From Opisthorchis felineus (Eukaryota; Platyhelminthes; Trematoda; Opisthorchiida; Opisthorchiidae), in assembly GCA_004794785.1 (NCBI GenBank), contig SJOL01010039.1:836807-900806 (forward strand): a stretch of DNA of 64,000 nt, written 5' to 3'. The notes under the pieces were generated by a model, which saw only the letters and a program-made list of their open reading frames with translations, had not been told where the DNA came from and made no database searches. The position numbers and the translations under genes were made by a program. Positions 54,881 through 64,000 of this stretch are shown here, in pieces. How positions within the stretch are numbered: the first letter of the stretch is position 1; the number at the start of each line of letters is the position of its first letter.

Positions 54881-56539
54881 TGAAGCAGTTTGGGGAGTTG
54901 GAATTCTTTCTTGAACAATGGTAACTTTCGTAATGTTTTGAACATTTTTGGCACCAGTTTGACAGTTCCGTCTCATTGTGTGCTGTCCTTACAAACAAAA
55001 ACCTGTCCAGTACAGAATACTGAGTTTTATCGACTGGAGTAGCCCGTTTTACATGGGAGTAGAAGTGGTCACAAACGAGTCCATCTTGTCAGTGGACGAG
55101 GCTAAGTAACATATTTCTCCCTCTGATGAATAACTTTCGGAGTATTATTACATATAGACCCAACAACCTCCCACTAGTTAGTACAGCCATGATAGAATTA
55201 GGATAGTTCACGAAAACATGTCAATACCTAAAGAATTAGGTGAGAGGTAACAAATGTTCTATTTTGCCACTTGTACCCATGCAAACCTGACCAATCACGC
55301 CACTGAAAGTGTGGGCTTAGTCGACCAGTTGAAGCGCTCGCAATGACTGTCTGGCCTTCGGATACTGTCGGGTTGAGCGTACTGTCTGTGACACACCGAC
55401 TGTCGCATATTCACATAACGGTGCTGACATTGACGGTGCATCGCTTACATGCACATTCATAATCATATCCTCTTTTCCAATCTTTAAACAGTTTAGCTAC
55501 ACAGTGTGTAGTGATCCGGCAAAGGTTACAAGCATAAGTAAACTGGTTTTCGGTCTCTGACCAGGAATTCGTCCCTCTGGATGAAAGGCTTCGATTCGGA
55601 GGTATCTCTTTCGGGGGACTGCTGCACCTAGTTTGGTCATAGATGGAAAGCCTGGGCTCTTATTACTCTACATCAAAGTCTAGGAACATCGAAAATCTCC
55701 GTATCTGACATATTCGGATTGTTGTGTGACAACGACGCTGACTAGGCTCTGTACGCGCTCCACACACGGATGACACAATCAATACATGTGCCTTGATCTC
55801 ACAACATAAATAAGGACAGAGTAGAAGCAGTTAACCTTGTACATCTTTTACAGCGAGTCTCCCCGCCGTGCAGCTACCGCTGTTTATTCTAACCATAGCT
55901 GTAGACGAGTGAATAAGCGTATTCACTGATTCACTTGGACCTCTGATGTTGTGTTACCATGTTCTAAACAAATACTCTATGGACAACCTGCGGAGAACAA
56001 AGTTTGGGCATGCGGTGTTGGATACTACCATGAAAACTGGCAGAACAAGGGTGGGAGCATTTGCTTCTTATTCGTTGTCATCCTAAGACATAGTTGCTCC
56101 AAATATCTCGCTAGATTTCTTTGGTACAGCACTTTTCTCCAAAACCAGTGTCTAGTGTGTTCTCCCAAATAGCCGAATAACTTGTATAGCGCCTATGTGA
56201 CTGTCTTGGTTAGCAGCTAGATGCATTCGAAATTCACGATTGGTCAGAATCTCGTGACTGAAACATTTTAATGATCGATTCATGAGAGCAGCCTGCTTGT
56301 GGTGATTCCCGCCAGCTTGTTCACCGCAGTGAGCAGGGAAAAAATGGCTTGTTCCCGTAAACTATTTAGACTTTATCCCGATTTCATAATTCCTATAATT
56401 TTTTCTCCAAAATGCATCAACACAGCAGCTCGACCTCCGTCACTCAAACGCTACTAAGGAGGTATTGTAGTGTATTCTTTCCGAACCGATGCCTCCAAAA
56501 ATGGCAACCAAGGTGAAGACTGCTCTTACGTAACTCAAC

Positions 56540-56650
56540 TAACAGTGAGGGGGCTGGGCCTACCTGATGAGCCCCAAGAAGAGCGAAACCGGTCGTCGGT
56601 TGTTGAAGCGCTTTTAGCAACCTTGTGAGTAATGTGTTGTGTCTGGACGA
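56540..56650 (+). repeat. Hammerhead-bearing dispersed repeat, copy 7
   Basis: Contains GGGCCTACCTGATGAGCCCC, GAAACCGGTCGTCGG, TGTTGAAGCGCTTTTAGCAA and CCTTGTGAGTAATGTG, the 3' part of the same repeat family as 9490-9690 and 20940-21160. The upstream section of the family is not recognisable here. Confidence 0.72.
56556..56602 (+). ncRNA. Hammerhead ribozyme motif, best-preserved copy
   Basis: Stem I GGGCCTAC (56556-56563), core CTGATGA (56564-56570), stem II GCCC-CAAGAA-GAGC (56571-56584), GAAA (56585-56588), CCGG, cleavage triplet GTC ending at 56594, returning stem I GTCGGTT (56595-56601). All invariant core bases of a hammerhead are present. Stem II has one mismatch and stem I one mismatch plus wobble pairs. 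Stem III is the palindrome ACCGGT, too short for a hairpin loop, as in minimal type I hammerheads thought to act as dimers. Activity is inferred. Confidence 0.75.
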
Positions 56651-57984
56651 AAACCTTGGTATTTTCGGATTCCTCTATTCAGTATGTGTCAGAAGAATGC
56701 GAACTCCGTAAATTTTTGTGGATGGTCAATTTGCTCACCCAAATTCGGTCGCAAAATTCGAGTTTGCGTAAGTTCGACTTTTGACTGAACTTCAGTTTTA
56801 ATCTCCATAACGTAGCGGACGCTGGAAGGGCTTGATATTCTCTATCTTATAGTGCAAAAACCTACTAGCTTTTGATATTGCCAAGTCAAGTACTGAACAG
56901 TGCGGCAGTCAGAGATTACCACAGTCGGTGTTATGTTCCGTTTCACCTGCAGAACGCAGCCGAAGAGGATGAAATTTTGTCTATTACAGACAAATCAAAA
57001 TCAAGGAATGAATAATATCATTAACGAGCAATTTATGGGAATTTCAGCTGAGTCTTCCGTGAACATTAACTTAATCTACGGATGGATGTTCACCGTACAG
57101 TACCTTCCTAGGGCTTGATAAGATCAAAGCTGTTTGGAAACGTGAGTTTGAGATATTTGGAAGAAGCACCGTAATCCTAGGCGCACAGCAACTACTGACA
57201 TCGTCAAGAAGCGGGTATACTGTCACTGTTGGGACAACAGTGGATACACACCTCAGGAACGCAGGAGAAGGTAATTGCCACAGTAATGGATTCAACTCGC
57301 GTGAGATAAAGCGATTCGCTTCTCTGACGCTATACCTCTCTCAATGGGATAAAATCTTGGCCACGCAAACTTGTTTAATTTGTCGAAACCTTAGCTCTGT
57401 GGAGGTCTGCGTTTGGTAAGCTCTCTGTACACATTACTAACCTAACAATTATCAGATTACACTAGAGGCCCAAGGATGACCGTCCGTTCTATCATGTAAA
57501 TATCTAACCGTCATAATAAGGGGAGGGACTATTCCTTGCCTGAATAACGCTCAGTTGGACCGCTTAAACCGTTACCATTTCAGACATATGATCTGAAATG
57601 GGGCCCATAAATAGATATCCACGTTGCTATCCGTCTCACTGTCGTGCCTAGAAGAGAAATCCCTTCACCGGCGCAACCCCTAAGGTAGAGATTATTCTTG
57701 AACTCAGCTTTGAATGGCTTCGCATGGAGAGATGGTATGCTGGTTTCTGGTCAATAAGAAACGACTTAGAAGAGATTACTTCGAAAAGAGCTAAAAAACG
57801 ACTCCTACTACAAGGTCTTCCATTGAGACCAGCTCCTTGATTTGAAATATCTATAGAGGGTTGAAAAACCAAGTAGCAAATTGTCGACTGACACCAGCCC
57901 GCCTCACCTATCCTTGTTGCAAAACCCTAACCTACCAGGAGGAAGTGTTTCCATCTATTTGCTGTCGGGCTCAGATGTTCACTG

Positions 57985-58457
57985 TCAGACGGCTCTTAGC
58001 CCGATGACACACGAAGACTTTCTGACAGTAGTGCCACGCCATTTTCTAAACCAGTTCACGTTGCCTCGGTAAGCAAAACGGTTCAGATCACCGAGATTGT
58101 CTTCATGAAAAAGTACCAGGTCTGGAATTTCCGGGTTGATGACAAACGACATAGAGCCGAGTACCACATTATTTACAGAATAAGTGAGTGAAAAGGCACA
58201 CACTTCGGTCATTTCATATCCAGTAGTCGTAGCTGGGATATCCTCATTCAAGTCATCCATTTCCGACCCTACCACGCTTTCTTCAAGGGCTGTTGATGAG
58301 CCTGGTCCCGGTGGCATAAAAACTAAGGCAGCCAATTGAGAACTAGGCCCACCCAGATGCCACAAGGATCGCAAAAGTGCATTCGACTGCCCGACAAATG
58401 CGCATAAACGTGGACAGCCATCACATAACAGAAGACAATGTCCTCCGAAAACAACCC
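57985..58457 (-). CDS. Candidate exon of an unrecognised protein
   Basis: An open minus-strand stretch after the AG at 58458-58459 (aacag) with protein-like composition: GGHCLLLCDGCPRLCAFVG, NALLRSLWHLGGPSSQLAAL, an acidic linker with MDDLNEDIPATTT, then VCAFSLTYSVNN and FVINPEIPDLVLFHEDN. Possible donors are GTGATC after DNLG's first G or GTGAAC a little later. The LTYS...FxINPExPDxxxF pattern faintly recalls the UEV-like fold of BRCC45 (BABAM2), but I cannot support that assignment. The acceptor lacks a good pyrimidine tract. Confidence 0.35.
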
Positions 58458-59240
58458 CTGTTCAATCGAATTCAAGTGGAGTTGTAATAACCATAATTGT
58501 TCCAGGTATTTTGCATCGATTCAGACCTCACTTACGGACTACTGATGGACGACTGGTGTGCCGCTAAGCTACTCTCGGTATGGGTAACATCCTGTTGGTT
58601 CCACACACCCAGCAAGAGATCAGCGAAACCAAGTGAAACAAACCATCCTCACAGAGACTGTGACTATATGGAGAAGTTAACCGATCCACTCGTTCATGAA
58701 ACTACAGATCCCACCCAATTACGGACATCTCGCAAATACGGTCAGACCCTTTTCTAGCAACCACCATCTGCAGTTAGCTACTCCAATGGACACACAAGGC
58801 GCGCAGAGCGTAATTTCTCGAGAGAACATTTTTACCGGATCCCAACATCAGACACATTCCATGTCCTCAGCCTGAACCCAGCCGAACCCACACAAGACGC
58901 GACTGTACCCCATTCCAGACAAATAACCCTGATGGCGTATAACCAGGGACAAATGCTAAAAACACGGTTCCCCATAAATAGAACAATTGCCCCCAGTCTT
59001 AGTCACAGATTTGCTGCATCCACCGTAGCCAAAAAAGAGTCCGAAGCACTGCAAATGTCGCGTTCGGCTACGACCAAATAGCAGTAAATTCACTCAGAAC
59101 GCTATCAATACATGCCCGCCAGAAACACGACACCTGATGGACGACAATACGTTCTTATTAACAAATACCTCGAAATAAGGCACATAGTTCACACATTAAA
59201 TAAAGTAATAACATAGAGGAAGAATATTAGACAAAAACCA
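58458..59240. other. Spacer and nanos 3' flank
   Basis: The sequence immediately left of 59241 should include the nanos 3' UTR on the minus strand. It is C/A-rich on the plus strand. No canonical AATAAA on the minus strand was seen, and no repeats were recognised. Confidence 0.45.
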
Positions 59241-59369
59241 TCAACAGTGTTCCATAAACCGGTAGGGACAGTACTTGATAGTATGGGCCACATCGCCCGT
59301 CGACTTGCATAGAGGGCAGGACAGTAGGCGCAAGACTGGGCAGGTCACACGTCCGGTTGAGTCCTTGAC
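59241..59369 (-). CDS. nanos: nanos exon 4, second CCHC finger and stop
   Basis: 129 nt after the acceptor cgtttgcatag. It encodes [36 protein letters not shown] and RFMEHC, then TGA. It supplies the last Cys of finger one and all ligands of finger two. The C-terminal extension after the finger is only eight residues. Confidence 0.94.
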   Translation of the reverse strand, partial: VKDSTGRVTCPVLRLLSCPLCKSTGDVAHTIKYCPYRFMEHC

Positions 59370-60161
59370 CTATGCAAACGAAGAAACATCAAGCATTCAG
59401 GCGAGAACTGACGAATCCGTACGGTCCAAGCTCGATGTGAGAAACGACCAGCTCACCTTGTGCGTGACGTAGATTTCGAAAGGTTCCCCATTATTCCGAC
59501 AAAAGGCGCACAGATCGATACCCTCTTCGCTTTTGTGTCGTACTGCGACTCGAAGGCGTCGTACGAAGTTACTCAAACCGGCAAGTTGTGACCGCGGAAT
59601 CGTTCTTCCGCCCGATCGGACTTCAGAAAGGCTAGATAACACAACAGGTGAATACAGTCAAAAGCAATTTACTGTCGTTCCCACAGTTCCAGCTCGTTGT
59701 CTAGCTCAGCCCACTTAGTAAGTGATTTTTGCTGAGTAGGTTTACGGGATACGGATTCCGTATCCCCAGTGGGCCGCTCAACGGGCAATCGACGTCCGGG
59801 ACTTCTACGAGCTGCAGTTGTTCGAAGACCGTGCATTAAACCGCTGTCCGCAGCCAGGCTGTCATACACATCTGTGACACCTAAAGAACGAGAGAACCAA
59901 ACCACTGACATCCACCACCATAAAGTAATTACCTGTGTGATTCGTTGGCGAAATACTCAGGCGGGCAAGTTGTGTGGCAACGGACGTTCCGTCCCATTCG
60001 GCCGAAAGACTGCTGGTTGACGTCGAGCCGAGTGAGCAGGATAATGGCGACCATAATGGCCGCACCGTACAGTTGGAACTTCTCAGAAAGTTTGTGATGT
60101 CCACAGGATCCGATGGCCTCCAGCTAAAGATAGCAGACGACTCGTCAGGTGGAGTGCGCAT
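59241..60161 (-). CDS. nanos: Nanos-family RNA-binding zinc-finger protein, 4 exons, 246 aa
   Basis: Exons on the minus strand, 60161-59933, 59880-59673, 59631-59457 and 59369-59241, join in phase (1, 2, 0) to a 741-nt frame ending TGA. All introns are GT-AG. The C-terminal domain has both nanos CCHC fingers with canonical spacing: C-x2-C-x12-H-x10-C ([17 protein letters not shown] then VTC) and C-x2-C-x7-H-x4-C ([17 protein letters not shown]), seven residues apart. Nanos proteins repress translation of target mRNAs with Pumilio and maintain germ cells and stem cells. The N-terminal 150 residues are Ser/Arg-rich and not conserved, as usual. The start is the first ATG after an in-frame TGA near 60283; a further 5' exon cannot be excluded. 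Departure: CPVLRLLSC has Leu where most have Tyr. Confidence 0.94.
59457..59631 (-). CDS. nanos: nanos exon 3, first CCHC finger
   Basis: 175 nt after the acceptor tgttatctag, with donor GTGAGC. It encodes [18 protein letters not shown], then [20 protein letters not shown] and VTHK. It carries Cys, Cys and His of finger one and ends on a whole codon. Confidence 0.92.
59673..59880 (-). CDS. nanos: nanos exon 2
   Basis: 208 nt, acceptor ctcgttctttag and donor GTAAAT. It completes Gly and encodes [18 protein letters not shown], an Arg-rich middle part and [11 protein letters not shown] plus two bases of His. The 52-bp intron before it and the 41-bp intron after it are typical flatworm micro-introns. 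Confidence 0.8.
59933..60161 (-). CDS. nanos: nanos exon 1
   Basis: 229 nt from ATG (60161-60159) to the donor GTAATT, whose first base is 60932-equivalent position 59932. It encodes [19 protein letters not shown] and on to SISPTNHT, leaving one base of Gly. The frame is open a further 40 codons upstream to a TGA but without another ATG. Confidence 0.75.
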
Positions 60162-60283
60162 TCCGGACAAAAGGTAGCTGGGTCGCCGCGGCGACTGATC
60201 GTGCTGATTTACTGTGCGCCAAATTGGCGCAACCAATGATATTATGGTCTTATTCGTATTCCATTGGTCGATAAGTCAAGGTG

Positions 60284-63200
60284 ACTTATCGACAGCCGCT
60301 GCAGCAAACCTATGGCCAATGATCACACGAGTCGGAGCTCAGGTGCAGGTTTCAACAGATCCGTTTGGACACAAGGACAGGTCCAAGCGTAACGGTTGCG
60401 TTTGGATGGGCACGGCCCGTTTAGGCACACACGAAAGTTCCGACCCATACATCTAAATTACGCAGAAGTGTTGCCGTCCTATTCCACCGCACACCCACAG
60501 TTCCTGTACTCAATCCGTCGGTCGTATTTAAAATGTGCCTCACGTGTGTTGTAACGGTTTATGCCAGTATCTGTGCTGAACAAGCTCACAACTATGTATC
60601 AAGGAGAAAATCTATTAATTCGTTTATTAATCCACAGAATCCCCGATGTTGTCATCTCGAGAGACTATCTATTCCAGATGTCGTTCACACAGAAACGACA
60701 GTCAGGTGTCCGATAGTGATTTTTCGTCTTGTTTGACCACGTGACTTCTTGTCACCACTGCCATTAAATCCCAAGACATAAAAGATAATCGGTTGTGGCT
60801 TCGGATTTTGTGAATTCGTCCTGTCTTTAAATATCGTGCCGGAAATAAATCAAGCCACCTGGCGTTAGGGCACATCGCACCTGTTATCCTCACTGAACGG
60901 CACCACATGATTTGACCTCCCCGTGACTTGAAACTACCTGATGTGCGCTCCAGTCAATCAATGGGACTTGCCCATGTCCGTGTGTTCCCTACGTGGAGAA
61001 CCACTAAGTATTTTCTGGGTACGTCTGGCACTCAACCACGGACCGGGAGGCCAATTTCACCTTCAGACCTCAGCAATATCGGTTTCGAATTACCACACCC
61101 AGTGTACGGTTTCCACCCGTTTTCATTTCCTTGGAGTATTGCCTCCAAAACTATTCATTATAATTTTTGAAGAAGCAAATTTCTTTGAAACGCACCTTTT
61201 TTCGATTCCGCTGACTTGGCAGGAGCATGTGATTTCTCTACCTTAGGGGGGTAATGATTATTCGCATGCTATTCTTCAGCTGACTGAAACTAATCGTAAT
61301 AGGGTTGACATCGGGAGTGTACCTCATTATTGGATGTCCATGATAATCCAGGGCATTTTAGCTATGGTCTTTGAGCATCACTGGTGAAATCTTTATGTAT
61401 CGCGCACGTCGAGTGCGGCTAGGGGACCCCGTCGAAAGGGTCAATAAATTGGCATCAGTGGCACGTAAATGAGCATTAGGACTTTTCTGTATATGGAATC
61501 AAAATCGATCACAAATTCAGTGAACAGGTGCTTGGGTGAAATGTGTTGTACACCTGAATGTTCAAAGTTGAACAGGATCGAACGAAATTATGGTCTCAGT
61601 AGCACTTCGCACACTATATTTACACATCATTTGTTCCAGTCGATCGTTCCAACGTAAATCGATGGACGCCTTCTCGTCCTATCATTTCTCTGTTTAATGC
61701 TAGACATGGTGCAAATAATCGATCAGAACATTCTTACACGATGGGCTCGGATTCCTATACAATATCCCGGCATGCTCTCAATTTTGCGACTATGCCACTC
61801 ACTTTTATCACGAAGCAATGGATCGATCAATTTCAATGAATTCGTATTCTGGGTAGAACACCAGGATCGATGATGAAAAAATTATCATCCCTACTCATTT
61901 CAGCACGTTCGATTCATGGAGAAATGTGGTCCTGGTAACGTCTGCGCCGTAGGTGTTCGAAAAAGCTAAGAAGCACTAACACACATGCGGTAGCCACAAA
62001 GCACTAATTTAGGTGGTATGTTTACCCTAGTCGCTAGCCCTTGAACAGCTGCATGTGGGGAGATAAACATCTAAATCTGGGGTCAATAAGGGACAGAACT
62101 GAATCGGTTTGTTGTTTAAAAAAACTGTAATGCTGTTAACGTATTTGCTGCATGCCCAATTTCTCGGATACATGCCACTAAACTCGATCAGAAATACCAT
62201 TAATTATACTGTCAGCTATAGGAAGCAGGATGATAATATCGACTTCAGGCAACCGCTTCCGTCCCGTGGCATACAGAGGCAGTGCAAGAGGCCCATGTCT
62301 CACCTACACTTATGTGCTCACGCTCAAATTACTCCTCTAAAATTCGAATGACTCCCTGTGTTCACAGTTTCAATGGTTCAGATCAGTGCGATCATGCTTG
62401 ATGAGACCATGCATAGGCGTGATAACCATGTGGTGGATACGTTTGTGACAATAGTGTCTTCAGAAGCAACTGATTCGGTGGGTGAGCCTGTCTTTTCCAG
62501 CCCAGCTCCGCACTGATCCAAGAACCAAGTTTATCCTCCTCTCAAAAGTCTCCTGCTCAGTGGCTTGTTTTCAACTTGCAAGAGGGACGGTGGGGTAGAT
62601 AAGGTCGCTGAAATGATGCTTCCGTTTCCCACTACGTTCATTTGTTTTTTAGCGCGTTATACTCTATTCAGACATTCTGCACACGTGAAAAGAGCAGGCT
62701 TGCTGTGTGCGTAGAATGTGACCGAAGGTTAGTGTGGGAATGATAGCGGTCTGTCGATGGTCTTGCTACCTTACTGTGATTGGTGATGCAGTGAACTCAG
62801 CTGATTCTCCGGGACATACGACCGTAATTAAAAACATCTAGACTGAAAACTGATATACTCACCTTTGCTGGTTCCGCTACTAAATCGAATCAGTGTGTCT
62901 TGGGTATCTTTCCAAGGTCTTTTGTGAGCACTCGTTCAATCAGACAAGCGTAGCGATTGAGTCGCTACCTATGACGGATATAACGCTGGTGCACACACTG
63001 CCGACCGAAAATTCGACGCGTGCGCGGATAATCGATTGTCGGAGCTTTCATACACGATAATGCAGCTGGCTGAATCTCTTTTTAAACACATCGGTATGAC
63101 ATTCAGTTGTAGCACTGTGTTGCTGTTGGGCGGCACGACTAGGAAGAGAGTGGTGATCCGATTTAGAATCATCGATGGAAGACCACGTACTGGCATGTCT

Positions 63201-64000
63201 TAGGGCCGCAACACAGAAAGACAGGTTGTCTGGCCTAACACGGCACCAGATTTTAGGTGAAGTGGTATGATGAAGCGAACAAGGACACATTAATATATCA
63301 TCGTGTGAACCGACTAACAGCTTCAAGGACAAATCGTAGTGGATGGTCTACGTATCGACAACTAATGAAAGTCAGGTTCAAATATGAAAGAACTCTTCAT
63401 TCACTAGATGAAACCCATCAGAGCTTTTGGAGCTGCTGTCATATCTATCAAGTCAGCTGAACACTGAAACTGACGATTTATTCTGTCGGCACAGGTCAGT
63501 TTGTGTGACCAAAACAACTTATGGTAAACATCACCTGCATACATTCGTTTCTGGTCAGGTGTTCTCACGGACAAGCTATTCTCCCTAATGGGAATTAAAC
63601 AGTTAAAAAATCAGAAAAACCGGAGGAGTCATTTCCTCGACTGATGCTTCCTCTTCGGTGTACAAATTATCCATCCTCGGGATATATTGATTGGAACGGT
63701 TTTTATTAGAATCCATCGAAATTTCCTCAGGTTTTGGTTCAGGATATCGTTCGCTTATGAGAAGCTCCAAATTCTTACAATGGAAAGAATTGGGAATTAG
63801 AGGATTTAAGTTACTTTTTCACAGTATTCCTGCATCCGGAGGATAGCTTTCCGTAGTTTTAGTGAACCATGAAGCTGTGTCTGGAAACTCTCAGACGGAC
63901 ATGTGAAATACACCAATGCTAGATTAGAGAATTTGGACAGTTTGGCCAGTTTGGACAGTTCGAAAAAGCTTTTGCAACAAGGCATTGTTGAAAGTGCGAA
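60284..64000. other. Region right of nanos, nothing recognised
   Basis: The left part should contain the nanos promoter and 5' UTR on the minus strand. Scattered open frames up to about 100 codons (for example 60941-61246 plus, 63048-63332 minus) have no family signal. No SINE, ribozyme core or other repeat match to the rest of the window was found. Confidence 0.4.

Larger units (their letters stand above)
54881..57984. other. Non-coding region with hammerhead repeat
   Basis: Apart from the hammerhead copy at 56540-56650, no gene or repeat is recognised. A weak LINE-like string (GISLLGTTVRRIAT, minus strand near 57620-57660) is noted among the rejected items. Confidence 0.45.

Noticed and set aside
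57600..57872. Minus-strand LINE-like string GISLLGTTVRRIAT
   Set aside because: One short match to the RGISLL block of LINE reverse transcriptases, without neighbouring RT motifs in order, is too weak to call.

Overview
This is eukaryotic, animal-type genomic DNA with split genes, GT-AG introns and abundant retroelements. The mix fits a parasitic flatworm, most likely a digenean fluke: a compact nanos gene, kilobase-scale introns in a peptidase gene, Penelope-like elements with hammerhead-ribozyme-like repeats, tRNA-derived SINEs, a Ty3/gypsy element of the type known from flukes, and LINEs. The species is inferred from these families and cannot be fixed from the sequence alone. No bacterial features (operons, Shine-Dalgarno sites, CRISPR) are present.

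Layout. (1) 1-25.4 kb, plus strand: the 3' part of an M13 zinc metallopeptidase gene (neprilysin/ECE-like). Seven exons in perfect phase (670-770, 3114-3292, 6867-6991, 7571-7636, 9134-9229, 19856-19932, 24682-24781) encode the C-terminal 247 residues, including HEITH, ENIAD, the substrate-binding His/Arg and the C-terminal CSVW. The first exons lie upstream of the window. The introns hold SINEs, a decayed Penelope-like element (7.66-8.32 kb), a second PLE endonuclease fragment (21.16-21.44 kb), a LINE 3' end (23.37-24.1 kb) and hammerhead-bearing repeats. (2) 25.4-28.8 kb: non-coding, with two more decayed hammerhead repeats on the minus strand. (3) 28,838-37,927, minus strand: one uninterrupted 3,029-codon reading frame. 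It holds more than four near-identical 537-bp (179-residue) tandem units, an older divergent repeat set and a Cys-rich C-terminus. I do not recognise the family. (4) 38.4-40.0 kb, minus strand: a Ty3/gypsy gag-protease remnant fused to an integrase C-terminal tail by internal deletion. (5) 40.7-42.0 kb, plus strand: a decayed LINE reverse transcriptase. (6) 42-58 kb: mostly non-coding, with SINEs, the best-preserved hammerhead repeat (56.56 kb) and two unrecognised candidate coding pieces (42.6-43.0 and 58.0-58.5 kb, both minus). (7) 59,241-60,161, minus strand: a nanos gene in four exons separated by introns of 52, 41 and 87 bp. The complete double CCHC nanos zinc finger is split across exons 3 and 4. 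(8) 60.3-64 kb: nothing recognised.

The genes are not functionally linked: a membrane or secreted peptidase, a large disordered repeat protein and a germline translational regulator sit side by side. The main unusual content is the dispersed hammerhead family. The best copy keeps all core motifs, and several copies have a palindromic ACCGGT at stem III, the form expected for dimeric minimal type I ribozymes of Penelope-like elements. Also notable are the internally amplified giant exon and the gypsy deletion derivative.
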